In this document: positions 1 to 9,404 of the stretch, in pieces
Numbering within the stretch: position 1 is the first letter of the stretch
How the letters are laid out: the number at the start of each line of letters is the position of its first letter
Assembly: GCA_934273635.1 (NCBI GenBank)
Contig: CAKQSV010000001.1
Coordinates: forward strand, 124,001-188,000
DNA length: 64,000 nt
Direction: 5' to 3'
Source of the DNA: an uncultured Alphaproteobacteria bacterium
Lineage (GTDB): Bacteria > Pseudomonadota > Alphaproteobacteria > RF32 > CAG-239
The notes under the pieces: generated by a model
Seen by the model: the letters and a program-made list of their open reading frames with translations, nothing else
What the model was told of the DNA's origin: nothing
Database searches by the model: none
Made by a program: the position numbers and the translations under genes

Positions 1-2451
1 AAATATAAGGTTGATAATAAAGCTGTTGTGACCGGTTTTGCTCATCACACCAATGAAGGTTTTGGTTACTTGAACCGCTTGGGATCTAAAATCGGCAAAG
101 AAACCAACGCCGTCGGGCACATGGCCGAAGGTCTCCGCAAGCTCGACAATACTTGCATTAAGCGTTTTGACCCGTATTACACTATTGCCAAAACCCAAGC
201 CAAAGCTATTAGAGGGAATATCGGTCGGCAGGCTCTTAATCAGCTTGCACGTTACGGCTCAAGTTTTATCCCCGGAGGCAATTTGCTTTACGCCGGTTAT
301 GTCGGCGGACAAGCGGCATGGCGTTTGGGCACAAAGTACAGACGTTTGAAAAAAGAAGCCAAAGCCAACAATCGGGCATTTAGCGGATGGAAGTTTTTGA
401 AAGATCATGCCGGTGAAATTGCAACCAGCGCTGCGGCAACCGTTGCCGCAGGTTTGGGCGGCGGGATGGCCGCAGGCTTGCTTGGAAAAGCCTCGATGGC
501 TATCGGCAGCGCCACCAACTTTATTAAAACTTTCAAAAGACAAAGAGAAAAAGGCGAGACCTGGAAAAAGTCTTTGGGTGTGGCGGCGTTTTCCGTTGCC
601 TGCTCCGCCGCCTCGGCTATTGGCACAAGCTCGGCTTTGGGATATGGCATGCACGAAACCGGACTGGATGTTCAAGGTCATCATAACGAGACGATAACCG
701 ATCATAACAGAATTGAAGAGTTGAAAAACACCGCTCCTGAAAAACTTGAGGAAATGGGTATTGTTCGCGAACATGGCGTTGACCCCAATGCTGAAGGCGC
801 TTTCAAAGTATCTGACGGCAAAGCCGGTTTTGAAACGCGAGACTATTCTGCCGAGGAACTGAAATATGCCGAAATGCGCAATGACGGCGTTCGTTACAGC
901 GAATATCTTGATAAACAATGGGTTCATCATGACTATCAAGACCCCAACTCATCAGACCCGTTGGCACACAGCGAAGATGCTCACCAAAACGCTATTCAGG
1001 CTCTGGACAAGCTTGCCGAAACTCACAAGGATATGAGCAGCTATGTTGACGGCAAGTTTGAATCAAACAGCGAAATGTTGCTCTATAAACTTTATCAAGC
1101 CAATGTCTTGGCGCCAAATCCCGATGCGGTTTCTGACAGTGGTCAGCCTATCGGCGAGGTTTTGAGTGCTACCGATAAAGACGGCAATGTCGTCAACTAT
1201 CAAGATGTGTTCCAAAAAGCGTTGCGTGGTGAAGAGTTGACTGAAACCGATTATCAGGTTATTCATAAGGTTGAAGACCATGTCGGTGGTCAGTTAAGCG
1301 TGGATGAAAACGGCAACACCACGCTCAATGATGTGGGTAAAATTAAAGACTTTGACCACACCGGTGACGGCTCAAGACCCGTGGACTCTTACAATAAAGA
1401 TGCCGACCCCGGGTATGAGCCCAATCAACACCCCGCAGAAGACCCGATTTATGACCGTTTTGTTGAAAACAAGACTGACTATCGTGAGGTTTTGCCGTTT
1501 GTTGTGGTTCATGACAATCAGGGTGAAAATCGCTCGTTGGCTCAACGAATTGGCGCAAACCCGCATGACTTGGCGGAACAGGCTAAAAAACGCGTGAAAG
1601 ACAAACAAAAAGACCAAGCGCCGACACCCGTTCCGGTTCCGGTTAAACAAGAAAATCAGGACAAAGTGCCGGTGGCAACTCCTGTCACAAAACAGGAAGA
1701 AAAGTCCGGTTACGGCAAGTTGTTGGCTGATGAATACAAAATTATGTATGGTGTTGAACCGAAAGTTGTTGACAGCAAAGACCCGAGCGAACACCGCCAA
1801 TATCAGCACTGGATTAATTATAACAACCGCGTTGATGAAGAGCGCAAAGCCAAATATCCCAATAACAACGTTGATATGTATGACTTTTTGACGGAGCGCC
1901 GCCAAAAGCTCGACAAGACGATTGAGGACGCTAAAGCCGCTAAAATTAATGTGGCAGGCAGGTCGCTTGAGGGTTCGGAAGTGGCCAAAGACTATGCCAA
2001 GCATCAGGATAATCCGGGGATGTCCGCCGTTATCTGCGGCGCCCGTGAAAGCCTGATGCAAAGCAATCTGACCTCGCAAAACTATAACAACAAGCTGACG
2101 CTCAGTCACTTTACGGAATATGTCGGACACTATGCGCAGTCGGATGAATTTGTGAGTGACGGCACGCGGGATATTCAGCAAAATCCGCAAAAGAATATGA
2201 AGCGTGATATTGTTGATGAAAAGACCAATCCGAACAAGTCTTATCTGGTTTTGGACTTGAACGACTATTATCTGGGCTCAAAAGACCGCAAGCCTTATGA
2301 GTGCTTTAACGTTGACCCGAAAAAGGCTGAGGGTCAGGGCGTTAAGACTGACCGTTGCACCGTGAAAGATGTTTTGAAAAAGATGAGATTTATCAGCATG
2401 AAACATCCGAAAAATCCGTCTATGGTCCAAAAAGAGCAGAAGACGCTCTAA
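1..2451 (+). CDS. Large unknown protein, 3' part only
   Basis: The reading frame is open from base 1. A GTG at 28 is available, but there is no Shine-Dalgarno in front of it, so the gene most likely begins upstream of the window and 816 residues are visible. I do not recognise a family. Counting from the codon at 28, a basic N-terminal part leads to two Ala/Gly-rich hydrophobic stretches (about residues 127-165 and 178-206) that could be membrane segments or a glycine-zipper hairpin. A long hydrophilic, acidic region follows, then a proline/valine-rich linker (about 530-550) and a charged C-terminal part. No catalytic motif is evident. The gene ends 22 bases before a strong terminator, so it is the last gene of its transcript. 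It could be a structural, secreted or effector-like protein; this is open. Confidence 0.75.
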   Translation, partial: KYKVDNKAVVTGFAHHTNEGFGYLNRLGSKIGKETNAVGHMAEGLRKLDNTCIKRFDPYYTIAKTQAKAIRGNIGRQALNQLARYGSSFIPGGNLLYAGYVGGQAAWRLGTKYRRLKKEAKANNRAFSGWKFLKDHAGEIATSAAATVAAGLGGGMAAGLLGKASMAIGSATNFIKTFKRQREKGETWKKSLGVAAFSVACSAASAIGTSSALGYGMHETGLDVQGHHNETITDHNRIEELKNTAPEKLEEMGIVREHGVDPNAEGAFKVSDGKAGFETRDYSAEELKYAEMRNDGVRYSEYLDKQWVHHDYQDPNSSDPLAHSEDAHQNAIQALDKLAETHKDMSSYVDGKFESNSEMLLYKLYQANVLAPNPDAVSDSGQPIGEVLSATDKDGNVVNYQDVFQKALRGEELTETDYQVIHKVEDHVGGQLSVDENGNTTLNDVGKIKDFDHTGDGSRPVDSYNKDADPGYEPNQHPAEDPIYDRFVENKTDYREVLPFVVVHDNQGENRSLAQRIGANPHDLAEQAKKRVKDKQKDQAPTPVPVPVKQENQDKVPVATPVTKQEEKSGYGKLLADEYKIMYGVEPKVVDSKDPSEHRQYQHWINYNNRVDEERKAKYPNNNVDMYDFLTERRQKLDKTIEDAKAAKINVAGRSLEGSEVAKDYAKHQDNPGMSAVICGARESLMQSNLTSQNYNNKLTLSHFTEYVGHYAQSDEFVSDGTRDIQQNPQKNMKRDIVDEKTNPNKSYLVLDLNDYYLGSKDRKPYECFNVDPKKAEGQGVKTDRCTVKDVLKKMRFISMKHPKNPSMVQKEQKTL

Positions 2452-2473
2452 GGCAAGGTCTTAAACAAACAAG

Positions 2474-2508
2474 AAATCCCGAAGATTTTTACATCTTCGG
2501 GATTTTTT
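2474..2508 (+). terminator. Rho-independent terminator after the 5' large gene
   Basis: A perfect 13-bp stem (arms 2474-2486 and 2493-2505) has a 6-base loop and runs directly into a T tract. It closes transcription of the large unknown gene. Confidence 0.9.
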
Positions 2509-2654
2509 AGAGATTAAAAACGGTTATTTGCCGTTAAGATTTACCATAGGAACGCTATTGCCAAACATATACTGCGGATTTATCGCTTGATATTGCGCGA
2601 AAAATAGAATACTCTTATCTCCGTGGTTGTAACTCATTAACAAAAGGACGATTT

Positions 2655-3404
2655 ATGATGGCTATTAATATTATCATCACACTGGTTTTGCTGATTATTT
2701 TACTGGTTCTGCCGGGGTTTAGAATTGTTATGCAATATGAAAAAGGCATTGTCTTTACCCTCGGACGCTATTCCGACACCCGCGACGCCGGTTTGCGGTG
2801 GTTTATTCCTTATATTCAGACGATGGAAAAAATTGATATGCGTATTGAGACTGCCGATGTCCCCAAGCAAGAAGTTATGACCAAAGATAATATTCCGGTC
2901 AACATCAACGCCGTGGTTTATTTTAAGGTCAAAAACCCCGAAAAAGCCGTTATTCAAATCAGCGATTATGTGTTCGCGGTGGTTCAACAGAGCCAATCGG
3001 CGCTCAAAGACGTTATCGGCACCAATGATTTGGACACCATTTTGTCTGAGCGTAAGCGCATTGGCGAAGAAATTAAAAACATTGTGGATATGACAACCGA
3101 CAAGTGGGGTATTGATATTGAGGCTATCAATATGCAAGAGATTGAGCTGCCGGAAGATATGAAACGCGCTATGGCTAAACAAGCCGAGGCCGAGCGTAAT
3201 CGCCGCGCTATGATTATTGCCGCAACGGGAGAAGTCGAATCAGCCAAAAAGATGTTGGAGGCCGCCAGTACCTTAGAGAAAAGTCCGGTCACCATGCAAC
3301 TTAAAACTTTGCAGACAATTAAAGACATTTCTTCTTCACAAGCTCAGACAATTGTGTTGTTTCCGGCCGAAATAGCCAAACTGTTGGGCGAGAAAAAGAA
3401 ATAA
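2655..3404 (+). CDS. Slipin / SPFH (band 7) family membrane protein
   Basis: This 249-residue protein has one N-terminal membrane segment (about residues 4-22) followed by a prohibitin/stomatin-type band-7 domain. Visible family features are the EKG-I-FTLGRY start of the domain, a DxR-ET-DVP-QEV-TKD strand pair, the alternating VY-KV-NP-KAV segment, and a charged helix rich in Ala, Glu and Arg (EAERNRRA). The C-terminus is hydrophilic and probably mediates oligomerisation. Slipins scaffold membrane microdomains and often pair with an NfeD protease partner, but none is adjacent here. The start ATG at 2655 sits 6 bases after AAAGGA, and a second in-frame ATG follows at once. The gene appears monocistronic. 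Confidence 0.9.
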   Translation: MMAINIIITLVLLIILLVLPGFRIVMQYEKGIVFTLGRYSDTRDAGLRWFIPYIQTMEKIDMRIETADVPKQEVMTKDNIPVNINAVVYFKVKNPEKAVIQISDYVFAVVQQSQSALKDVIGTNDLDTILSERKRIGEEIKNIVDMTTDKWGIDIEAINMQEIELPEDMKRAMAKQAEAERNRRAMIIAATGEVESAKKMLEAASTLEKSPVTMQLKTLQTIKDISSSQAQTIVLFPAEIAKLLGEKKK

Positions 3405-3432
3405 AGGTTTGAAACCTTAATTATTTTTCAAT
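3404..3432 (+). terminator. Possible weak terminator after slipin
   Basis: A short hairpin (AAGGTT/AACCTT with a 3-base loop) overlaps the end of the slipin gene and is followed by a T-rich stretch. The stem is short, so the call is tentative. Confidence 0.4.
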
Positions 3433-3490
3433 TTTTATATGACAGAATAAGCCTGTTGGACGGTGGTCTGAAATTTGTGTTTTGTTTTCG

Positions 3491-3519
3491 TTGACAAAAA
3501 GAACTTATCCTTATACCAT
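3491..3519 (+). promoter_or_regulatory. Candidate sigma70-type promoter for the CNNM gene
   Basis: TTGACA at 3491-3496 and TACCAT at 3514-3519 are separated by 17 bases and lie just upstream of the CNNM-family gene. Confidence 0.6.
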
Positions 3520-3559
3520 ACTCTGACGATTAATAGTAAAGAGGTAATGATTTTAACTG

Positions 3560-4900
3560 ATGACGCCGATATATATTTATGTAATGAACCTCGGGCTTGT
3601 TCTGTTTTTGGTTTTTGCAAACGCTTTTTTTGTTGTTTCTGAATTTTCTATTGTAAAAATACGTCGTACCAAACTTGAAGAGTTGGCTCATTTTGGCAAT
3701 AAACGCGCCAAAATCGCTCTTAAGATTAACGACCATCTTAACACCTATCTCAGCGCTATCCAGTTGGGTATTACCATTGCCTCGCTTGGCTTGGGTTGGA
3801 TTGGTGAACCGGCAGTCTCCAAACTTTTGGAGGCGTTGTTCGGCGCGTTTTTGACCGATAATCCGGTTTTGTTGCACTCGTTGAGCTTTGGTATTGCCTT
3901 TTCGTTCATCACTTTGCTCCACGTGGTTTTGGGCGAATTGGTGCCAAAATCTTTGGCTATTCAGGCTACGGAACGTTATGTTTTGGCGGTAGCGCCGACT
4001 TTGTATGCCTTTAACCGTTTGTTTGCGCCGTTTATTTGGATTTTTGACCATGTTTCAATTTGGATTTTGAAACTGATGGGCACTAAAATGGCCAGTGAAA
4101 ACGATGACGCGCACTCAGAAGAAGAAATTAAGATTATTATCGACGCCTCACAAAAAGGCGGCATTATTGACGAGACTGAAGGCGAAATTATTCAGAACGC
4201 TATCGACTTTTCGGAAATTTGCGCTCATGAGATTATGATTCCGAGACAGGATATTAAATGTTTGTATTTAAATTCGAGTTTTGAAGAGGCTTTGGATTTT
4301 ATCAAACAGCACAATCACACCCGTTTTCCGCTATGCAATAAAGACCGCGACCATATTATCGGCATGATTCATATTCGCGACTTTTTGGAGCACAGCAGCG
4401 AAAAAGACGAAAAAGATTTCTTAACTAAAATCTCACGCAAGATTTTGTTTGTGCCCGAAAATAAATCAATCTCGGATATTTTACACCAAATGATGCTCAA
4501 ACACACGCATTTGGCGATTGTGGTTGACGAATACGGCGGAACGGCCGGTATGCTCTCTATGGAAGATATTTTGGAAGAGTTGGTCGGTGATATTTTAGAC
4601 GAGCATGATGGCGCTCGCAGCGAGCCGGTGAAAAAAATTAATGACAAGGTTTGCGAGTTTGACGGCATTGTGTTGGTTGAAGACGCCTTTGAGTGTATGG
4701 GGCTGCCGGATGTTGAGCATGACGAGAGCACCATGGGCGGTTATGTGTTCGGGTTGTTGGGGCGCGAGCCTAAGGCCGGCGACAAGGCTGAGGACGAGTT
4801 CTGCACCTATGAGGTGATGAGCGTTGATAATATGCGCATTACTAAAATTAAGGTTCAACTTAAGGATCAGCCTTTAGAGGAGGTATCCGAGGAGGAATAA
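3560..4900 (+). CDS. CNNM/CorC-HlyC family protein (DUF21 + CBS pair)
   Basis: This 446-residue integral membrane protein has the standard order of the hemolysin C/CNNM family: a DUF21 membrane domain with about four helices (residues 1 to about 160, including the E-F-V-IR-R start), a cytoplasmic CBS pair (about 210-335, with the IPR-DI and VVDEYGG-AG motifs), and a C-terminal CorC_HlyC domain (about 350-435, ending in the typical MRI-KIKV strand). Members are implicated in Mg2+/Co2+ transport or efflux; the older haemolysin name is misleading. Length is normal. The stop codon overlaps the ATG of the next gene (TAATG), so the two are translationally coupled. A 17-bp-spaced promoter lies upstream. 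Confidence 0.9.
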   Translation: MTPIYIYVMNLGLVLFLVFANAFFVVSEFSIVKIRRTKLEELAHFGNKRAKIALKINDHLNTYLSAIQLGITIASLGLGWIGEPAVSKLLEALFGAFLTDNPVLLHSLSFGIAFSFITLLHVVLGELVPKSLAIQATERYVLAVAPTLYAFNRLFAPFIWIFDHVSIWILKLMGTKMASENDDAHSEEEIKIIIDASQKGGIIDETEGEIIQNAIDFSEICAHEIMIPRQDIKCLYLNSSFEEALDFIKQHNHTRFPLCNKDRDHIIGMIHIRDFLEHSSEKDEKDFLTKISRKILFVPENKSISDILHQMMLKHTHLAIVVDEYGGTAGMLSMEDILEELVGDILDEHDGARSEPVKKINDKVCEFDGIVLVEDAFECMGLPDVEHDESTMGGYVFGLLGREPKAGDKAEDEFCTYEVMSVDNMRITKIKVQLKDQPLEEVSEEE

Positions 4901-5328
4901 TGAAAAACTTTTGGCTTGTCGGTTCTTTTTGCGCCTTTGTCTTGAGTGCGGGCGTGGCGATTGCCGGTGATATTCGCTATGGTTATAATGCGCAAGGCGA
5001 ATATGTGCCGGTGGAAATTGACGGCCAAAAGGTTTCTTACGGATACAATGCTCAGGGGCAATATGTGCCCACCGCCGTCGGTAATAACAAAATATCTTAC
5101 GGCTACAATGCCCAAGGGCAATATGCGCCCAAGTCTATCGGCAATGAAGACATCAACTACGGTTATAACGCTCAGGGCGATTACGCGGTTAAATCCATCG
5201 GCGACAATGATGTTTCATACGGCTACAACGCTCAAGGACAATATGTGCCGACCCAAGTTGGCAACAACCGTATCGGTTATGGCTATAATGCCCAAGGGCA
5301 ATATGTTCCCGTTAAAACCGGTTTTTAA
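4900..5328 (+). CDS. Small secreted tandem-repeat protein (YGYNAQGQY repeats)
   Basis: This 142-residue protein has a classical signal peptide (residues 1-22, cleavage after AIA) and is then made almost entirely of repeats. Five 20-residue units begin at residue 27 and a sixth truncated unit of 16 residues ends the protein. Each unit starts YGYNAQG(Q/E/D)Y and contains a G(N/D) turn. The register is exact at the DNA level, with 60-bp units from 4978, while codons vary between units, so the repeat is conserved by selection rather than being a recent slippage product. Tyr, Asn and Gln richness suggests a beta-rich periplasmic or surface structure. It is coupled by TAATG to the CNNM gene. I do not recognise a named family. 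Its stop overlaps the stop of convergent opgH. Confidence 0.85.
   Translation: MKNFWLVGSFCAFVLSAGVAIAGDIRYGYNAQGEYVPVEIDGQKVSYGYNAQGQYVPTAVGNNKISYGYNAQGQYAPKSIGNEDINYGYNAQGDYAVKSIGDNDVSYGYNAQGQYVPTQVGNNRIGYGYNAQGQYVPVKTGF
4978..5325 (+). repeat. In-frame 60-bp tandem repeat, 5.8 units
   Basis: Units start at 4978, 5038, 5098, 5158, 5218 and 5278; the last is 48 bp. Each encodes a YGYNAQG-containing segment. Synonymous differences between units show that this is an old, maintained repeat. Confidence 0.9.
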
Positions 5329-7358
5329 TCTATCTGCAAAATTTTTGACAATGACGCGTTTTGCAAAATGCGCGGGCTATACAGCAAATACATTTCTTCG
5401 TCTTTGCTAAAGTCCGGCGTTTTGCCATAAGTTATATAGTTATCCAGCTTTATGGCGGCGTCTTGGCGCACTTCTTTGGCAAATTCGGGCGCAGGACCGT
5501 TGACCTCAAGCATAGAGGCGTGGAGCGCCTGCAAAGCGTTGTCATAAACAAGTCGTATAACGCCGCTATACTCCCTCGGCGAATCGAGCTTTTGCTCAAA
5601 ATCAGCGGCTGTGGCGGCGATTGGCGGCAAGTTATTCTCCTCCGGAATCACAAACCACTTGTGTTTGAAGAACCACTGCCCGACTTTGGCCTGCGACGAC
5701 CACACCGACAACGGAATTGAAAGCATTAAACCCGTCGTGACCGGCAAAATCCAATAAAACAGCTGCGGCACATATTGCCAAATGACAAACGTGGTCACAA
5801 AGCCCAAAACCATGTGCCCGAAGTGGCGATGAGCGGCCTCGCGCCACGAGGTGCTGCCGCCGCGGTTTTGGGTTTTCCACCCCGCGTCTTGTCCGGTGAA
5901 AATCTCCCACACAAAGCGGCTTTGAAAAACCATCATAATCGGCGCAATCAATGCCGAGAAAAAGATTTCGGCAAACAGGCTTTTTATCACTCCGAAAAAG
6001 CCGCCGATGTTTTTGAGCTTATTGTCTTTGATATAAATTATCGTGCCTAAAAACTTGGGGAATATCAGCATAAACATGGAAATGGCAAACAAAATAATCG
6101 TGCCCACCTTGTCAAATATCGGCCAAACCGGAAACAGGGTTTGCTCTTTTTCAAAATAAAGCGGCGGAAAATACTCGTGTCCGAGCGCCACCAACGTTCC
6201 CACAATCAAAAAGCTCAACCACAACGGCGATGACAGATAAGACATGATACCAATAATAAAATGGATGCGGCTGACGGGGTGCAAGTGTTTGGAAAACAAA
6301 ATTTTAATATGCTGCATATTACCCTGACACCAACGGCGGTCGCGGATGGCAAAATCTATCATTGTCGGCGGGCATTCTTCATAACTGCCGCTCAACTCGG
6401 GCAACAGCCATGCTTGCCAACCGCCGCGGCGAATCAACGCCGCCTCAACAAAATCGTGACTCAAAATATGACCGCCGAAAGGTTTGCGCCCGTGCAACAC
6501 CGGCAAGCCGCAACATTTGATAAACGCATTAACCCGAATAATGGCATTGTGTCCCCAATAGTTGCTGTCGCCAATTTGCCAATAAGCCAGACCGGCGGAG
6601 ACTATCGGACCATAAACTTTGCCGGCAAACTGTTGGATACGGGCAAACAATGAGTGACTGTTAATGCACTGCGGCGGCGCCTGAATAATTCCGGTTTGGG
6701 GGTTGACTTCCATCAGGCGGCTCATTTGCACAATGGTAGAGCCATTGAGCAGACTATCGGCGTCTAACACCACCATAAAGTCATACAACGCGCCCCATTT
6801 GTGGCAAAAATCTTCGATATTGCCGCTTTTGCGCGCCGTGTTTTGCGCCCGACGGCGATAATATAAATTAATTTCCGTCGGCAACAACCGTTTGGTGCGT
6901 GACCAAACGTCTTCTTCCTCTACCCAGCGTTTGGGGTCGGTCGTATCGCTCAAAACAAAAATATCATAATGTTTGCCCTGCCCTGTTTGGTGCAGACTTT
7001 GAGCGATTGCCGCCAGATTGGCAAAAACCTGAGCCGCGTTTTCGTTATAAACAGGCATTAACACCGCAGTTTTTGACTGCAAGTCGCCTTGTTTTTCAGG
7101 CCAAATAATCGACGGAACATTTTTGTGAAACAACAGCTCAAAAAAACCAAAGACAGACGACCAGAAAAACAGCGATATCCATCCCGAAGTCAGCAAAAAC
7201 AAAACCGTCATCACAATTTGAGCCGCCAAATTGGCCTCACTGGGCATGGACACGACCCATTTTATCCCCAACAAAAAGGTGGTTAGAAAAGTCAGACCAA
7301 AAATTAAAAAACGACGGTAATAAATTTGGGTTGCGGAAATAGCTTTAGTCTTTGGCAA
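5325..7358 (-). CDS. opgH: Glucans biosynthesis glucosyltransferase OpgH (MdoH)
   Basis: OpgH is the inner-membrane processive glucosyltransferase that polymerises and exports the beta-glucan backbone of osmoregulated periplasmic glucans. The 677-residue protein has two N-terminal membrane helices (about 16-36 and 44-73) and a GT2 domain. The GT2 motifs are SDTTD at 137-141, DADS at 199-202, HDFVEA at 301-306 and the RRWCQGN processivity motif at 341-347. Several C-terminal membrane helices follow. It is shorter than the enterobacterial protein (about 850 residues), mostly because the long N-terminal extension is missing. It lies downstream of opgG with an unknown gene between them, all on one strand. 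Its stop codon overlaps that of the convergent repeat-protein gene. Confidence 0.95.
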   Translation of the reverse strand: MPKTKAISATQIYYRRFLIFGLTFLTTFLLGIKWVVSMPSEANLAAQIVMTVLFLLTSGWISLFFWSSVFGFFELLFHKNVPSIIWPEKQGDLQSKTAVLMPVYNENAAQVFANLAAIAQSLHQTGQGKHYDIFVLSDTTDPKRWVEEEDVWSRTKRLLPTEINLYYRRRAQNTARKSGNIEDFCHKWGALYDFMVVLDADSLLNGSTIVQMSRLMEVNPQTGIIQAPPQCINSHSLFARIQQFAGKVYGPIVSAGLAYWQIGDSNYWGHNAIIRVNAFIKCCGLPVLHGRKPFGGHILSHDFVEAALIRRGGWQAWLLPELSGSYEECPPTMIDFAIRDRRWCQGNMQHIKILFSKHLHPVSRIHFIIGIMSYLSSPLWLSFLIVGTLVALGHEYFPPLYFEKEQTLFPVWPIFDKVGTIILFAISMFMLIFPKFLGTIIYIKDNKLKNIGGFFGVIKSLFAEIFFSALIAPIMMVFQSRFVWEIFTGQDAGWKTQNRGGSTSWREAAHRHFGHMVLGFVTTFVIWQYVPQLFYWILPVTTGLMLSIPLSVWSSQAKVGQWFFKHKWFVIPEENNLPPIAATAADFEQKLDSPREYSGVIRLVYDNALQALHASMLEVNGPAPEFAKEVRQDAAIKLDNYITYGKTPDFSKDEEMYLLYSPRILQNASLSKILQID

Positions 7359-7374
7359 TTTATTCTCCGTTCAG

Positions 7375-7779
7375 TTAAATGTGTTTATGAAAACTCAAGG
7401 GTTCAATCGTTTGCACCGGAACATCCGACCAACAATAAGCGGGCGCGGACTCAAAACGCTCTTGACGCAGCTCGGCAAACAACTTTTGATTATTAAAATC
7501 AGGCAAAAGGCTTTCCACGCCGTATTTTTGCGCCAAACCCAGCGTAATGAACAAATAGCGGAAAGCCGCGCTCAAGTGCTCGGAGGCGCTTTTTTGTCCT
7601 AAAAATTTGGCGGCGCAGCCTGAGATAATCTCATTGAGTTCGGCAACAACATCTTCGGCCTTGAGCAAAGAGGGATAAGCCTCGATGAATTTGCGACTAT
7701 TCACATTGGTAGTAAAACCCAAACTCTGCAGATAGGCTTTGACAATATCTTCGGCATTTTGAATTTTTATCGCAACCAT
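7375..7779 (-). CDS. Unknown protein encoded between opgG and opgH
   Basis: I chose the ATG at 7779, which is preceded by GGAG at 6 bases; a TTG at 7791 is also in frame. The product has 134 residues with no signal peptide and no membrane helix, so it is probably a soluble cytoplasmic, mostly helical protein. It shows no recognisable motif. The start overlaps the last 13 bases of opgG, and opgH begins 16 bases after its stop, so the three genes form one transcript. Position suggests a role in glucan synthesis or its regulation, but that is only context. Confidence 0.75.
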   Translation of the reverse strand: MVAIKIQNAEDIVKAYLQSLGFTTNVNSRKFIEAYPSLLKAEDVVAELNEIISGCAAKFLGQKSASEHLSAAFRYLFITLGLAQKYGVESLLPDFNNQKLFAELRQERFESAPAYCWSDVPVQTIEPLSFHKHI

Positions 7780-9326
7780 TGATAGCTCCAAACCTCTGAT
7801 ATAACCTCGTTGTTTTGACGCAGGGCAATGCGGATTTCATCATTGTCATCGGCGGGCAGATAGTCGGCATAAACAGTCACGCCCTTGGTGACAGGGTTAT
7901 AAACGCTGCTGACGTTGGTAATTTGCCCCTTTTGCACCGAAACATCGGGGATAATGCCTTTATCGGCGTATTGGTTATCCAGCGCCTTGCCAACAAAATC
8001 AATCACAAACTTACGTTCATCGGTTTTTTCCTGTACGCCGGAGACTCCGCCCATACCGGTGCGGGTGGCAACGATTTTGGCAAGGCTCTTGTCTTTGATA
8101 ACCTCATTAAGCCATATCAGACGATAAGAAAACGCATATTGTTGACCGGCTTTAATTTTTTGCTCCGGTACCCAATAAGCCACAATGTTGTCGTGAATTT
8201 CTTGACGGGACGGAATTTCAACCAACTGCACAAAGCCCCTACCCCAGTCTTCAAGCGGCTCGACCCATGCGCTGGGGCGATCTTGGTAGTTGGCTTCAAA
8301 ATCAAGATAATGTTCTATATTGCGGTCGCGTTGCAACAGACCGAACCCTTTTGGCGAGCTGTCAACAAACGAACTGACGCGCAAATATTTTGAATTATCA
8401 AGCGGACGCCACAACCACTCGTCATTGCCGTTGTGAATCAGCAAACCATCGCTGTCGTGAACCTCCGGTCGATAGTCGTCAAACTGATTTTTGTTGTTTT
8501 CGCCAAACAAAAACATTGAGGTCAGCGGCGCAACGCCGAGTTTTTTAATGTCGTTACGCGGGAACAAAACCGACTTGATGTCCATAACGGTATTAGTGCC
8601 AGGGGTAATTTTAAAGGCATAAGCTCCGCTCACGCTTTTGCTGTCCAGCAAGGCATAAAGTTTGATAAAACGGTCGCCGGTTTGCGGTTTTTCAATCCAA
8701 AATTCTTTAAAAACCGGAAACTCCTCGCCGCTCAGCTCCGCGGTATCAACCGCCAGACCGCGCGCCGACAAACCATATTTTTGATTTTTGGCCAGACCGC
8801 GAAAATAACTAGCTCCCAAAAAAGCCACCAACTCATCAAAGTAGCTTTCTGTATTGAGTTGACTATGAAGGCGGAAACCGGCATAGCCCAAGTGTTTGAA
8901 CTTGTCGGTGTGCAGTTGGTTGCGACCATAGTCGAAAAAGTCGGCAGAGTATTTTATAGGCGTGGAAACACCGTTCACAACCTCGTTTATCGGCACCGAG
9001 ATATTAAAAATATTACCTAAGTGGAAGAACTGCAATTCATAAGGGAGCTTTTGATTGTACCACGGACCGTGCTCGCGCACAAAGCGGATGTCGCGGTGTT
9101 CGTCATACGATAGATTTTTAAGTTCGTCGGGCAAAATATTTTCAGGCGCGGCATAAGGTTTGGCACCCAAAGCCTGCGCTTTTTGAATCACGCTGTTAAA
9201 GCTAAAGTCTTTTTCTATTTTGGTTTTCGGCTCGGAAAAATACGGATTTACAAAATTGTTATAAGCCAAATAGCCGCCAACCGCGACCAAAGCAACCGTC
9301 AAGCTCCAAAATATTTTTTTATTCAT
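7767..9326 (-). CDS. opgG: Periplasmic glucan biosynthesis protein OpgG/OpgD family
   Basis: OpgG is the periplasmic partner of OpgH, thought to introduce branches into osmoregulated periplasmic glucans. The 519-residue length fits the family. Residues 4-22 form a signal or anchor helix without an obvious cleavage site. The beta-sandwich domain starts with the family-typical segment around YDEHRDIRF and contains the LFGEN and ND-EWLWRPL motifs. A shorter Ig-like C-terminal domain ends in the WSYQWLR segment. It is the first gene of the three-gene opg cluster. Confidence 0.95.
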   Translation of the reverse strand: MNKKIFWSLTVALVAVGGYLAYNNFVNPYFSEPKTKIEKDFSFNSVIQKAQALGAKPYAAPENILPDELKNLSYDEHRDIRFVREHGPWYNQKLPYELQFFHLGNIFNISVPINEVVNGVSTPIKYSADFFDYGRNQLHTDKFKHLGYAGFRLHSQLNTESYFDELVAFLGASYFRGLAKNQKYGLSARGLAVDTAELSGEEFPVFKEFWIEKPQTGDRFIKLYALLDSKSVSGAYAFKITPGTNTVMDIKSVLFPRNDIKKLGVAPLTSMFLFGENNKNQFDDYRPEVHDSDGLLIHNGNDEWLWRPLDNSKYLRVSSFVDSSPKGFGLLQRDRNIEHYLDFEANYQDRPSAWVEPLEDWGRGFVQLVEIPSRQEIHDNIVAYWVPEQKIKAGQQYAFSYRLIWLNEVIKDKSLAKIVATRTGMGGVSGVQEKTDERKFVIDFVGKALDNQYADKGIIPDVSVQKGQITNVSSVYNPVTKGVTVYADYLPADDNDEIRIALRQNNEVISEVWSYQWLR

Positions 9327-9404
9327 AAGTCCCTCTCATTTTATGTCAGGTCGATATTGTTTTGTATCTATTCCGCTGTAAAGTCAAGATATAAAAAATT
9401 ATCT

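Noticed and set aside
1372..2190. 272-codon minus-strand frame inside the large 5' gene
   Set aside because: The plus-strand frame is open throughout with normal composition and ends at a terminator. The minus frame is hydrophobic and His/Arg-rich, typical of a mirror of a coding strand.
4978..5325. 60-bp tandem repeat as a noncoding minisatellite
   Set aside because: It is in frame in a gene with a signal peptide, and differences between units are mostly synonymous or conservative.
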